Assembly: GCA_015232405.1 (NCBI GenBank)
Contig: JADFZS010000023.1
Span: 1 to 49,563, forward strand
Source of the DNA: Magnetococcales bacterium
GTDB taxonomy: Bacteria > Pseudomonadota > Magnetococcia > Magnetococcales > JADFYX01
Length of the DNA stretch: 49,563 bases
Direction of reading: 5' to 3'
Of the stretch, positions 27,467 to 35,681 are shown in pieces. Within the stretch, counting starts at the first letter, position 1. The number at the start of each line of letters is the position of its first letter. Both the position numbers and the translations under genes were made by a program. The notes under the pieces are model-generated. The model was not told where the DNA came from. It worked only from the letters and a program-made list of their open reading frames with translations, and did not search any database.

Positions 27467-27626
27467 TTATTGACTATGTATGCCTTTCACCGGTTTATTT
27501 TGCTCTCCTGGTGGCGTGATGTACCTGTTTTCCAGAACAGATATGTCTACTACCGGGGAGCCTTTTCTTCCAAGTTCATCGAGTTGTTGCTCAATGTTGG
27601 TGCTGAAAATCTGGAAGGCGCACCAT
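27467..27626 (-). pseudogene. very small gene with a +1 frameshift near its start
   Basis: AAGGAGG lies before an ATG at 27626 that reads only MVRLPDFQHQH before a stop. The next frame continues for about 45 codons as STNIEQQLDELGRKGSP..EQNKPVKGIHSQ, which looks like real protein. Removing one T from the four-T run after CCAGA joins the two into a ~52-residue protein. It would be the first gene of the minus-strand operon. It may be broken, use frameshifting, or reflect an assembly error. Confidence 0.4.
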
Positions 27627-27738
27627 TAATGTCCTCCTTATTAGTTCAATGACAATTAATACTTTTTTCTCTACTTGCTGCTTTCTAGCCTTGGCTATTT
27701 TTGTATCCGAACTAACCTGCTTCTGCATCAGCCAAAAA

Positions 27739-27773
27739 CCTGACATTTCTTACAAAATCCATACATTTGAGAG
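27739..27773 (+). repeat. direct repeat 1 upstream of the HTH-caspase operon
   Basis: CCTGACATTTCTTACA starts a 35-bp block (27739-27773) that recurs at 27887 with about 80 percent identity (.. TACATT, then GAGAG). Between them is a hairpin gggctag (27786-27792)/ctagccc (27809-27815). The repeated TGACAT and TACATT boxes are 15 bp apart, so these may be promoter or operator copies. The rest of this ~300-bp divergent region has no coding pattern I can support. Confidence 0.5.
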
Positions 27774-27886
27774 TTTTGTTTATTTGGGCTAGAATGAAGA
27801 CGGTATCCCTAGCCCATTCGCTCTATTCTGCTACTTGGCCGTGGGTCTGTTATACTTCGTCTATTTGGCGTGTCATTAAACAAGAT

Positions 27887-27921
27887 CCTGACATTTCTTA
27901 CATATTCAGTACATTGGAGAG
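27887..27921 (+). repeat. direct repeat 2 next to the HTH gene start
   Basis: This is the second copy of the block at 27739, 148 bp further on. It begins CCTGACATTTCTTACA and ends 9 bp before the ATG of the HTH protein, with GGAGAG near its end. A site directly over the start of a gene for an HTH protein suggests autoregulation. Confidence 0.5.
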
Positions 27922-27930
27922 AAATCCAAG

Positions 27931-28773
27931 ATGAGTGTTACAAAGAAAGATCCAGATGGACTTCAGGCACTCAGAGCCAATCGAATAGTGATGGCAGGGA
28001 AGCTCCTGGGATTGATACAAGAAGAAGTAGCTGCAAAAGCAGGCTGTCGCAATTTTGTCACGATCCGTAGAGGAATAAACGGAGAAGGCTTTAAATATAA
28101 ATATGTAGTTAATTTTGCAAAAGCAACAAATACACATATTGGTATATATTCAGACAAAAATCTATCTGATGAAGAGTTCGAAGAAGAGGTAAATGATGGC
28201 CTCCTAAAAGAAAAAAAGGTAACATCAATACAACGCATACAACCATATGAAACAAATAGATGGAAATCTTTTCTAGAAAAATTTCCAGATAGTGATAAGA
28301 TTCAAATTGAAAAAATAGATAGCCCAGAAGATGAGTCGCTAAAGGGGATAGAGCCAGTAAGTGCAAAATCAAAATATTCAATCCCAAAATTTAAGTCTGA
28401 GTTTGACCAGATAACATTAAAAATAGACTTTCCAAGATATTGGTATTTGGTTGTTATTATTTTTTCAAATGATGTTGGCTGGTCAACTATTCCTCCAGAC
28501 TATCAACATCGATATAATAATTCTAAGATCAAACATCCACCTGCTACCATTCCTGATCCTAGCAAAGAACTAGAGCCATTAAAGGTTACACAAAGTGGTA
28601 TCCAATGGATAATTGCAGTTACCTCAATAGAGAGACTTCCCGTTAGTCTCATTGATAAATTAGTTGATCATATGGATGTAGAATATGGAGTTTCTGACTT
28701 ATTCGTTCATATTGATGGAATGGCAGAAGACAAGGTCAAAGTAATGGTTAAACGATTTGAAGTTATAAAATAA
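27931..28773 (+). CDS. XRE-type HTH protein with caspase-associated C-terminal domain
   Basis: Residues about 11-70 form an XRE-like helix-turn-helix (QEEVAAKAGCRNFVTIRRGI, then a second half ending NTHIG). Residues 80-145 are a charged linker. Residues 150-280 are a separate domain (ITLKIDFPRYWYLVVIIF .. PPDYQH .. QSGIQWIIAVTS) that resembles DUF4384-like modules found beside caspase-like proteases. The caspase gene starts 27 bp after its stop. The protein could repress the operon and sense a signal, or be a caspase substrate or partner. The HTH is fairly clear; the DUF4384 resemblance is from pattern only. Confidence 0.6.
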   Translation: MSVTKKDPDGLQALRANRIVMAGKLLGLIQEEVAAKAGCRNFVTIRRGINGEGFKYKYVVNFAKATNTHIGIYSDKNLSDEEFEEEVNDGLLKEKKVTSIQRIQPYETNRWKSFLEKFPDSDKIQIEKIDSPEDESLKGIEPVSAKSKYSIPKFKSEFDQITLKIDFPRYWYLVVIIFSNDVGWSTIPPDYQHRYNNSKIKHPPATIPDPSKELEPLKVTQSGIQWIIAVTSIERLPVSLIDKLVDHMDVEYGVSDLFVHIDGMAEDKVKVMVKRFEVIK

Positions 28774-28799
28774 TTGATATTCAAACAAAGACAATAACA

Positions 28800-30596
28800 A
28801 TGCCTAAGAAAATTGATATTGATTCAACCATTGAAGATCATTGCAATGAGTCTCGCTGCGCATTGGTGATAGGAAATTCGAGCTATGACCAAAGACCGCT
28901 TCACAACCCTGGAAACGATGCCATAGCTATTGCATCCAAACTTGAAGCATGTAGCTTTGATGTCCAGTTGGAGCTTGATCTAGATTTACAAGCTTTCAAC
29001 ACAGCTATCCGACTATTTGGTAAACGATTACGTGAAAATGGAGGAGGAGTTGGTTTGGTATTCTATTCTGGGCATGGAATTCAGATCGGGGGCACTAATT
29101 ACTTATTACCTCTAGATTTTAATGCTACAGAAGAAGCAGATGCCAAAGGTCAGGCTATACAAGCAGACCGTTTGATAGAACACATGGATAGTGCAGGGTG
29201 TAATCTAAATTTGATTATCCTAGACGCATGCCGTGACAACCCACTTATCTCAGGGACACGGTCTCTTACAAGAGGTCTTGCAGTTATGTCTGCAAAAGGG
29301 GATACCTTGATCATCTATGCTACAGAACCAAATGGTGTGGCTCAAGATGGAAAAAAAGGATTTAATAGCGTATTCACTTCAGCATTGTTAAAAGTAATAG
29401 ACATTCCAAACATGCCTATAGAACAAGCTATCAAAATAGTCACAAAAATTGTACAAGAAGAAACAAATGGTAAACAGAGACCATGGAGCAACCAATCTAT
29501 AACTAGGGATTTTTATTTCTTTGAATCTTTAGAAGGTAATCATAGTTCTAATAATATTTCATCACATACCAATATTACATCTAAAAACATTAATAAGAAT
29601 TACATACCTAATTATAGAACATTTAAATCCAAATTTTTTAACTTAAAACACATTGCAATAGGTTTGAGCATAATTGTTCTATTGGCAATAGTTACCAACG
29701 AATATTTAACTGATAATAAATCAAGTACAAATAAACCTATTTCAGTAGAAAGCAAATTAAAGGAAAATAATTTAATAAGTTCGCACTCAAAAAGCTCTGG
29801 TAGGGAAGATTATTTAACAAATGAACATATTTATCAAGCTTCATTTTTCTCAATTGAAACTATGAATGAGATGTGTGATATAGGGATTAAAGGTGATTTG
29901 TATTGCGGAACTGTTTCTAGTTTCGATTACAGACATAGAGACAGCTGGAAGAAAAATGTTAAGTTTATTAGTAAAAACAAGGAAACTTATTTATTTCCTT
30001 ATGAAGATAATCACAAAAACTTTACATTTAAAGGAAAAAAGTATTATGCAAATATGGATATTGGAAAAAAAGCCTCTCTTAACCTGAATTGTGAACCAAA
30101 GTGCAAAACTTTACCATTAAGCAATCAACATAAAAGGTTTACTGAGGAAAAAACAAAAACATATATTGAGAGAGTAATGTCAAATGTTGGCAATATTAAT
30201 AATGCAAGAGATGCATATATATACTATGCAGCTTCCAGTAATGATGAATATATAGGATCTCCACCACTAGACAAGCCTTCAGGAAATGAATATTTTTACT
30301 GGAATTGTGAATTTAAAATGATGCATAACGAGTATTATGTTTGCTGGGGAGCAAGCAAAAATATTGTTTCTTGGTTTAAAAATAACTTTTCTAATGCAGG
30401 GTTAAGTGAGAAAGCAAGCACTTGGACAGGAGATGTTTTTGTATTTAAAGATATTAGAAAAAAATTCACAAAGATTAAGCAAAACACATCATATATTGTC
30501 GTTGGGAAATATGGTGAAAATTTATCTATTGAGCTAGCAAACGGTGGAAAAGTTGTTGTTCCTGTTTTAAAAGATGTCTTTTTATTCAAAAAATAA
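28800..30596 (+). CDS. membrane-anchored caspase-family protease
   Basis: Residues about 17-245 are a peptidase C14 (caspase-fold) domain: ALVIGNSSYD at the first strand, catalytic His92 in FYSGHG and catalytic Cys144 in LDACRDN, so the dyad is intact. One membrane helix follows (about 284-303). The last ~260 residues form a predicted periplasmic domain with three cysteine pairs (359/369, 431/435, 503/515) that could form disulfides. It could cut cytosolic targets when the outer domain senses an envelope signal; that is inference. Bacterial caspase-like proteins often act in cell death and phage defence. There is no strong ribosome binding site, so translation may be coupled to the HTH gene. 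Confidence 0.85.
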   Translation: MPKKIDIDSTIEDHCNESRCALVIGNSSYDQRPLHNPGNDAIAIASKLEACSFDVQLELDLDLQAFNTAIRLFGKRLRENGGGVGLVFYSGHGIQIGGTNYLLPLDFNATEEADAKGQAIQADRLIEHMDSAGCNLNLIILDACRDNPLISGTRSLTRGLAVMSAKGDTLIIYATEPNGVAQDGKKGFNSVFTSALLKVIDIPNMPIEQAIKIVTKIVQEETNGKQRPWSNQSITRDFYFFESLEGNHSSNNISSHTNITSKNINKNYIPNYRTFKSKFFNLKHIAIGLSIIVLLAIVTNEYLTDNKSSTNKPISVESKLKENNLISSHSKSSGREDYLTNEHIYQASFFSIETMNEMCDIGIKGDLYCGTVSSFDYRHRDSWKKNVKFISKNKETYLFPYEDNHKNFTFKGKKYYANMDIGKKASLNLNCEPKCKTLPLSNQHKRFTEEKTKTYIERVMSNVGNINNARDAYIYYAASSNDEYIGSPPLDKPSGNEYFYWNCEFKMMHNEYYVCWGASKNIVSWFKNNFSNAGLSEKASTWTGDVFVFKDIRKKFTKIKQNTSYIVVGKYGENLSIELANGGKVVVPVLKDVFLFKK

Positions 30597-30720
30597 ATTT
30601 AAGCTTGATCCATAATACACTTTTATTAAATATGTTTACAATGAAATTGAAATAAAGGAAGACTTTCTAATCTCCCGAAAAAGTTAATTGGTTTATTTAT
30701 TGTTATTATTGGTTATTTAG

Positions 30721-31218
30721 TTAGGATACGTGGAGCCTTTGACTTTGGGTCAGGACTGCCCCTGGGACAGGATTCCCGGCTTTGATTGCTTCTTTAATAG
30801 AGGTTTTGTCGATTCTAATAGTAGACACTTCCTCCTTGAAATCATCAGGCAGGATAGCTTCACTTAGAATATTAACACTCGCTGGATTGTTCCTGATCTT
30901 AACATGGAATTGAGGAGTCTTAACAGTTTGAATTTCCAACATAATCATTGAATTCAAAAGGTACTCTCTTAACGATTTAGACTTGCGATCAAGAGAGTCC
31001 CGACGCTTTTTCATTTTAGCTTCGGCCTCTTTAATATTTCTAGACTCTGCTTCCATATTCAAAAACAGACCTGTGATGTTAGTAGCTTTTTTATCGAATT
31101 GGTCAGCTACATCTTCTAAAAGAGCAATTAACTCTTCATCTGGCAGCTCATTTTCTTCCATCATACACAACAAATTTTCATATTCTGCCGTAATCAGATA
31201 TAACGGTTTACCGCTCAT
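30721..31218 (-). CDS. siphovirus Gp157-family protein
   Basis: The 165-residue protein matches the Gp157 family: LYLITAEYENLL at the start, a long charged coiled coil (about 40-95), then TPQFHVKIRNNPASV and a C-terminal GNPVPGAVLTQ segment. Gp157 proteins occur in phage early regions beside recombination genes; some confer phage resistance when expressed. AAGGAGG precedes the ATG. It is downstream of the Sak4-like ATPase gene on the same strand with a 19-bp gap and is the last gene of the recombination set. Confidence 0.8.
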   Translation of the reverse strand: MSGKPLYLITAEYENLLCMMEENELPDEELIALLEDVADQFDKKATNITGLFLNMEAESRNIKEAEAKMKKRRDSLDRKSKSLREYLLNSMIMLEIQTVKTPQFHVKIRNNPASVNILSEAILPDDFKEEVSTIRIDKTSIKEAIKAGNPVPGAVLTQSQRLHVS

Positions 31219-31237
31219 GATAATAGCCTCCTTCTCA

Positions 31238-32140
31238 TCAATGTGATGGATGATTATTTATAGGATCTGAAAGAGTTTCTTTTTTAGAAATCCAGAAGGA
31301 TTTAACTTCTTGGATATGCTCTGGTAAGAGTTGATCAATAGTTGATTGATTTTGATGCCACCAATCCTTCATTGATTGAATGGAATTGGATTTTTGAAGT
31401 TGTTTCTTGAATACTTCCATCTGTTTTGAACTGTATTCTTTATTGTCAACTCCAGACTCCAACCACTGCAACAATTTCTTTCCAGTATTTTCGTTGGGTT
31501 GAAATTGCTGTTTCTGATTGGCAAAAAGTCCTGTTCTATCTTTAGAAGCGTTGGCAGTATGACTATTAGAGATAAGATCTAATACCACTGTAAACTCGTA
31601 CTCCATGTTTTCACGTTGAACTGGAGCAAGACCAAGCTTATTGACTTTTGTTCTGCCATTCTGTGATACAATTTCATATCCAGTTTTAGTCCGCATTGTT
31701 GCTATTATATGCAATGGAGAGTTTAGAATTGCTTCTACCAAAGCATTATGTAGCGGAGTTACTACACCCCAGGCTGCAAAACTGTTAGTCTTACCAGTAG
31801 TAGCTTTATCGTGCATTTCTAAAATACCACCAGCTCTTTGCCACGCATGGCTGAGACTATCGATTATTAGGGTACTATAACCCGCTTTTTCTGCTCCATT
31901 TATCAAGTCTATATAGCGTTGTGGAGTATATGGTGGTTTGAGTTGTGCTACATCAAAATCTACAAGATCGCTATATAATTCACTACTGCCATTTTCTGTA
32001 TCTATTATAGCAATCTTGTCTCCATCTCTAGAACAGAGACCTTTTGCGATTAATATTGCAGAATAACTTTTACCGCTTCCTGCAGTACCGCATAATGCCA
32101 ATCTTAATTTGGATTGTTTTCTCTCTGCTTTTCTAAACAT
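31238..32140 (-). CDS. Sak4-like RecA-family ATPase (phage recombination)
   Basis: The first ~220 residues are a RecA-like P-loop domain: Walker A GTAGSGKS at 18-25, IIDTENGSSELYSD, and Walker B STLIIDSLSHAW near 100. This pattern fits phage Sak4 recombinases/AAA_24 ATPases, which help anneal single-stranded DNA with SSB. The C-terminal 80 residues are polar and helical. AGGAG precedes the ATG. Its neighbours, Gp157 and DUF932, are also typical of phage recombination modules. Sak4 enzymes lack a separate RecA C-terminal domain, as here. Confidence 0.75.
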   Translation of the reverse strand: MFRKAERKQSKLRLALCGTAGSGKSYSAILIAKGLCSRDGDKIAIIDTENGSSELYSDLVDFDVAQLKPPYTPQRYIDLINGAEKAGYSTLIIDSLSHAWQRAGGILEMHDKATTGKTNSFAAWGVVTPLHNALVEAILNSPLHIIATMRTKTGYEIVSQNGRTKVNKLGLAPVQRENMEYEFTVVLDLISNSHTANASKDRTGLFANQKQQFQPNENTGKKLLQWLESGVDNKEYSSKQMEVFKKQLQKSNSIQSMKDWWHQNQSTIDQLLPEHIQEVKSFWISKKETLSDPINNHPSH

Positions 32141-32165
32141 TGTTTATTCTCCTATTGTTTGCATA

Positions 32166-32190
32166 AAAAAGGGCCCATAAAGAGCCCATT
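32166..32190 (-). terminator. weak intrinsic terminator after the DUF932 gene
   Basis: On the minus strand gggc, a loop and gccc are followed by six T residues, directly after the DUF932 stop. The stem is short (4-5 bp), so read-through into the Sak4 gene is likely; it may reduce rather than stop transcription. Confidence 0.4.
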
Positions 32191-32219
32191 TAATAGTTGA
32201 TAAATTGTAATATTTTTGG

Positions 32220-33158
32220 TTAATTGACCATATTTAGAATTTGCCCACCTACATGCTGTAAGCGGTAACTTGATTCTGGATTTAATGCTTCAAATTGAGC
32301 TCCTTTGGTATAAGCGTTGACAATATGAAACATTGTTTCTCCTGGTTCTTTTTCAAACCCCCAATCCACAGCTTGTATTTCTACTTTTCCAAGTTGAAAT
32401 TTAGAGTTAAATGCGTTGAGTGATTCAAGAGGGTGGTCTACTTTTGACTCAATAGATATTTTGAATCGTTTTTGAAGGATATGTGCTTGTTCCCCAACTT
32501 GGTTAAGTACTTGTGGGAATTCATCTAATGCTCTTCTACTTATGTGTCTGAAAGCATTGGTATGACCAACTTGCGATACCATTCCATTGGTACAAACAAG
32601 TCTTAACATGAAAGCACTGATTCTTAAAGATGATACCCCTACTTCACTATTGCAGATACTGATACCAGGTGTAACTAGATCCCCTCTTGTAATGTTAAAG
32701 GTTTGTTCATCATTAGGTATTGAAATGCTGAGAAAATCTGAATCTACTTGTGACTGGACCTTTGTTTCTTGATTAATACCACTAACTAATTCTAACTGTT
32801 GCAATACCTCTAGATTATCCATAGGGGTATATCTTGGTGTGAATATAGCCCTGATTTCATTGCCGTCAAAACGGATCAGAAATTCACTATCTTCTTTTTG
32901 TTTGTTGATATGATGGTTTAGATTGCGAGCTTGAAGTCCACTACTGCATCGTCTGAGATAATTTGTAGGTATACGCAGTCGATTGGTTATCATCGATTGG
33001 GCTCTTGGGTTGATAGGATGAGTTTTACCATCAATGATCATGGTTTCAAGCGATGCAAATTGAATATCATCACATGAAATTGTTCTATCATGATGGTTGA
33101 TTGACATATTTTGTACTTGTTGTTGTACTTCCCCTAAATTGGTAAGATTATGGTTCAT
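32220..33158 (-). CDS. DUF932 family protein
   Basis: The 312-residue protein has the DUF932/phage-plasmid-like protein pattern: FLIRFDGNEIRAIFTPRYTP (near 93-112), a domain of repeated beta strands, and a Ser-rich central part ending LRLVCTNGMV. DUF932 proteins are common in phages, plasmids and integrative elements, often with recombination genes; the function is unknown. AGGAG precedes the ATG. Upstream is a 510-bp AT-rich gap with a promoter-like repeat at 33318. Confidence 0.75.
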   Translation of the reverse strand: MNHNLTNLGEVQQQVQNMSINHHDRTISCDDIQFASLETMIIDGKTHPINPRAQSMITNRLRIPTNYLRRCSSGLQARNLNHHINKQKEDSEFLIRFDGNEIRAIFTPRYTPMDNLEVLQQLELVSGINQETKVQSQVDSDFLSISIPNDEQTFNITRGDLVTPGISICNSEVGVSSLRISAFMLRLVCTNGMVSQVGHTNAFRHISRRALDEFPQVLNQVGEQAHILQKRFKISIESKVDHPLESLNAFNSKFQLGKVEIQAVDWGFEKEPGETMFHIVNAYTKGAQFEALNPESSYRLQHVGGQILNMVN

Positions 33159-33670
33159 GTATATTCTCCTAAAAATGATAGTTAAACTCTTGATATAAAT
33201 TAAATATCTATAGCATTTTCAGGAAAAACAATCTGACAATAGTAAAATCAGCAGTCTCATTAACCTTACGTAAAATTCAAAAAAACATTACTCGCTGTTA
33301 AGAAACAAACCTTTTCATTACCTACCATATAATATATACACTAAATATTTAATTATATTGTAGTTTTTTGATTATTTATTATATATCACAGGAACTTAGA
33401 CTAGGAAAATTTCTTGATAAGTAAGGAATAAGTACCAAGATCTACAGAAAACACAAAAATGTATTGCTTAGTTTTGTTTAGAAGATGCTTTTAACGTTAT
33501 TATAGAATTACAGTTCTATTATATAATCTTTATATATATTACATTAATGTAAAATATTTAAGAATAATTGTTAATGACCCATACCTTTCTTGAGTTTCTC
33601 AAAATAACCAACTATTATTATAGCAACTATCATCTCAAAACTACCTCACCTTAATTGGAGTTGGTATGTT
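33159..33670. other. AT-rich divergent promoter region
   Basis: This gap separates the minus-strand DUF932 operon from the plus-strand STAS gene. No open frame in it is convincing. It holds an 18-bp block (33318-33335) repeated at 35682 and several TATAAT-like boxes. I see no tRNA, no long repeat and no terminator. Confidence 0.5.
33318..33335. promoter_or_regulatory. 18-bp repeated promoter-like block, copy 1
   Basis: TTACCTACCATATAATAT occurs here and, with one base change, at 35682-35699. Each copy lies upstream of a minus-strand gene (DUF932 at 33158; a 36-residue protein at 35606). The TATAAT box suggests a promoter; the direction is not clear. Confidence 0.4.
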
Positions 33671-33964
33671 ATGCCTGTAAAAGTTGAGAAATATAATGAT
33701 GAATTAATTATTAAACCCATTGGATCGTTTGACTTCAAGCTCGATGAGGAGTTTTCGGCAGCTTATAAAAATGAAAGAACTGATACACGTTTTGTGGTTG
33801 ATATGGGAGGAGTAACACTTCTTGACAGTTCTGCTCTTGGGATGTTGTTGAAACTAAATGAATATTCTCAAGGAGGTTTTTATATTCAGTACAACAATAC
33901 TCCTGATTCAGTCCGTGATATTTTCGATCTTTTTAGATTCACAGATAGGTTCCATATGCTATAG
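33671..33964 (+). CDS. STAS-domain anti-sigma factor antagonist-like protein
   Basis: The 97-residue protein is a single STAS domain (ELIIKPIGSFDFKLDEEF; VVDMGGVTLLDSSALGMLL). Ser53 or Ser54 in LLDSSALG is the place where SpoIIAA-type antagonists are phosphorylated. In that pathway a kinase and a phosphatase control binding to an anti-sigma factor. GGAG lies upstream of the ATG. There is no kinase or phosphatase gene beside it, so its partner must be elsewhere or this element uses it to tap a host pathway. Confidence 0.8.
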   Translation: MPVKVEKYNDELIIKPIGSFDFKLDEEFSAAYKNERTDTRFVVDMGGVTLLDSSALGMLLKLNEYSQGGFYIQYNNTPDSVRDIFDLFRFTDRFHML

Positions 33965-34412
33965 ATTTCTTCTACCATTCTCTATTTACAATTATTATCT
34001 TATTATTTATTGCAAAGTTAGCACTTTTTTTATAATAGTTTATACAGTAATGAAAACAAATAAGCCAAAAACCACTTCTTAAAATATACCCTCAATTAAT
34101 TTAGCCATTTAGTTAGCGTAAAGAGCAACTTATAAAAGCATTTACAAATCAACTACAAAGACATTCAGCATAATTTTCAGAGTATTCTTTGTCCATTGAA
34201 CAACAAACAAATACAAAATCTGCAAAGAGAAAAACAGGTTAAGATAATAACTTGTATTTAATATCAATTGTAATCCAAATGATTACAACTTGTAGTCCAT
34301 ATAACTACATATATATAATTCATAAAAATTTTATATATTTACATGTATATTATTCTACCTTATATTTATCACTAATAAATAATAATGTTCTTATGATAAA
34401 CTATGGTGTGCT
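33965..34412. other. AT-rich spacer, nothing recognised
   Basis: This 448-bp gap between the STAS and response regulator genes is very AT-rich and has no open frame with a ribosome binding site that I can support. It contains several ATATA/TACA-type words but no clear inverted repeat or terminator. Confidence 0.5.
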
Positions 34413-35126
34413 TTGCAACAGAACCAACAAATACTAATTGTTGAAGATGATCAAGTTACTCAAGAGTTATTATCAGCGTATTTCGTTAATGCTGGATATC
34501 AAACTGTTATTGCGAGTAATGGCGAAGAGATGTGGGAGATTCTTTCCAATAATGAAATTGACCTGATTTTGATGGATATAAACCTTCCTGGTGAAGATGG
34601 TTTATCCCTTACAAAGAGTATCCGTGCTAAGTATGATTCAAATATATGGATTATTATAGTTACTACTAGAAATACAGATACTGATAGAATAATTGGTCTA
34701 GAATTGGGGGCAGACGATTACATAACTAAACCATTTCATGAGCGAGAACTACTTGTACGAGTGAAGAACATTCTTCGTCGAACCTCTAAAAAAATTATTC
34801 TAAAAGATGATGAGCCGCAAGTTCATGTTTTCCATGGATGGAAATTCAACATTGAACTACGCCAATTAATTTCTCCAACAGAAGATCATGTACACCTCAC
34901 TAATGGTGAGTTCTTATTATTGGCTGCATTTGTCAATAGCCCAAACCAGGTCATAAATAGAAACCAACTCCTAAATGAAGTTAGTAGCCGAATGTGGATT
35001 CCCATGGATAGAACCATTGATGTGATGGTCAATCGTCTCCGCAAAAAGATTGAAGCTTCTCCAAAAATACCAGAAATTCTGCTCACCGTTCATGGGATTG
35101 GCTATCAACTCATTACAGGAGAGTAA
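34413..35126 (+). CDS. OmpR/PhoB-family response regulator
   Basis: The 237-residue protein has a receiver domain (acidic pair Asp12-Asp13, phospho-acceptor Asp55 in LMDINLPG, Lys106 in YITKPF) and a C-terminal winged helix (about 135-235; RTIDVMVNRLRKKIE). The order and LTNGEFLLLAAF resemble TorR/ArcA-type regulators. It starts with TTG, with no strong ribosome binding site. No sensor kinase gene is near; it is an orphan regulator that may read a host kinase. With the STAS gene it forms a signalling cargo in the island. Confidence 0.88.
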   Translation: MQQNQQILIVEDDQVTQELLSAYFVNAGYQTVIASNGEEMWEILSNNEIDLILMDINLPGEDGLSLTKSIRAKYDSNIWIIIVTTRNTDTDRIIGLELGADDYITKPFHERELLVRVKNILRRTSKKIILKDDEPQVHVFHGWKFNIELRQLISPTEDHVHLTNGEFLLLAAFVNSPNQVINRNQLLNEVSSRMWIPMDRTIDVMVNRLRKKIEASPKIPEILLTVHGIGYQLITGE

Positions 35127-35278
35127 GGTTTTTAACATTTTTTTTTGTATTAAATCGGCAATTCAATAGGGGAAACTTTGATAGGCCTGTATGTATATGA
35201 GTTCTGAGTTTCGTTAACTAAAATATTCGACAATTAAGTTGCATGATTAATCAGACAATTGAAGATTATCAAGAAATG

Positions 35279-35301
35279 AGTAAGTAATGAAATTACTTAC
35301 T
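35279..35301. other. 9-bp perfect inverted repeat
   Basis: agtaagtaa (35279-35287) pairs with ttacttact (35293-35301) around a 5-base loop, 150 bp after the response regulator. There is no T run, so it could be an operator or a weak RNA hairpin. Confidence 0.4.
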
Positions 35302-35454
35302 GTAAAGAACATGAGAAATACACGTCTAATCCATAAAACCACCCATTTACTAAATAAGATCTAAAAAGCAAACCTTCATTCAAATACAATATGAGGCATA
35401 CATTTAATGTTTAAATATATACTTTTTATATTTAATAATATTTAAGGTATATAT

Positions 35455-35474
35455 GGCGAGCCTTTCGACCCGCC
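35455..35474 (-). ncRNA. 8-bp hairpin with GAAA tetraloop
   Basis: On the minus strand GGCGGGTC-GAAA-GGCTCGCC forms eight pairs, including two G-U pairs, closed by a GNRA tetraloop. On the plus strand the G-U pairs become mismatches, so the minus strand is the likely RNA. It lies 21 bp after the stop of the 36-residue gene and is strikingly GC-rich in a very AT-rich region. It could be a 3' stability element or part of a small RNA; no U run follows. Confidence 0.5.
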
Positions 35475-35495
35475 AACCTCCTTCCCTATGATATT

Positions 35496-35606
35496 TTACT
35501 GTTTTTTCTTCTTTAACCAATATTCAGGTTTTGAAGTTCTATGCTTTTCATGAACTACAAAAACAACAAATCCAGATATAGCACCTAATATTAAATACCA
35601 ACCCAT
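35496..35606 (-). CDS. 36-residue membrane protein
   Basis: ATG to TAA encodes MGWYLILGAISGFVVFVV, a single membrane helix, followed by a basic tail ending EYWLKKKKQ. GGAGGG ends four bases before the ATG, an excellent ribosome binding site. It is too short for normal gene callers. The tail would lie in the cytoplasm. Small one-helix proteins of this type are often toxins, holin-like proteins or regulators of larger membrane complexes; nothing here decides which. A promoter-like repeat lies 76 bp upstream. Confidence 0.6.
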   Translation of the reverse strand: MGWYLILGAISGFVVFVVHEKHRTSKPEYWLKKKKQ

Positions 35607-35681
35607 ACAACCCTCCATTTATTGATAAAAATGATATCAAAAAAGAAAAACCTCCTGTCCCGAAGAACAAGTGATTTCTCT

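Noticed and set aside
27446-27652. 68-residue plus-strand frame
   Set aside because: Starts with TTG without a ribosome binding site, and the minus strand of the same bases reads as a better small protein.
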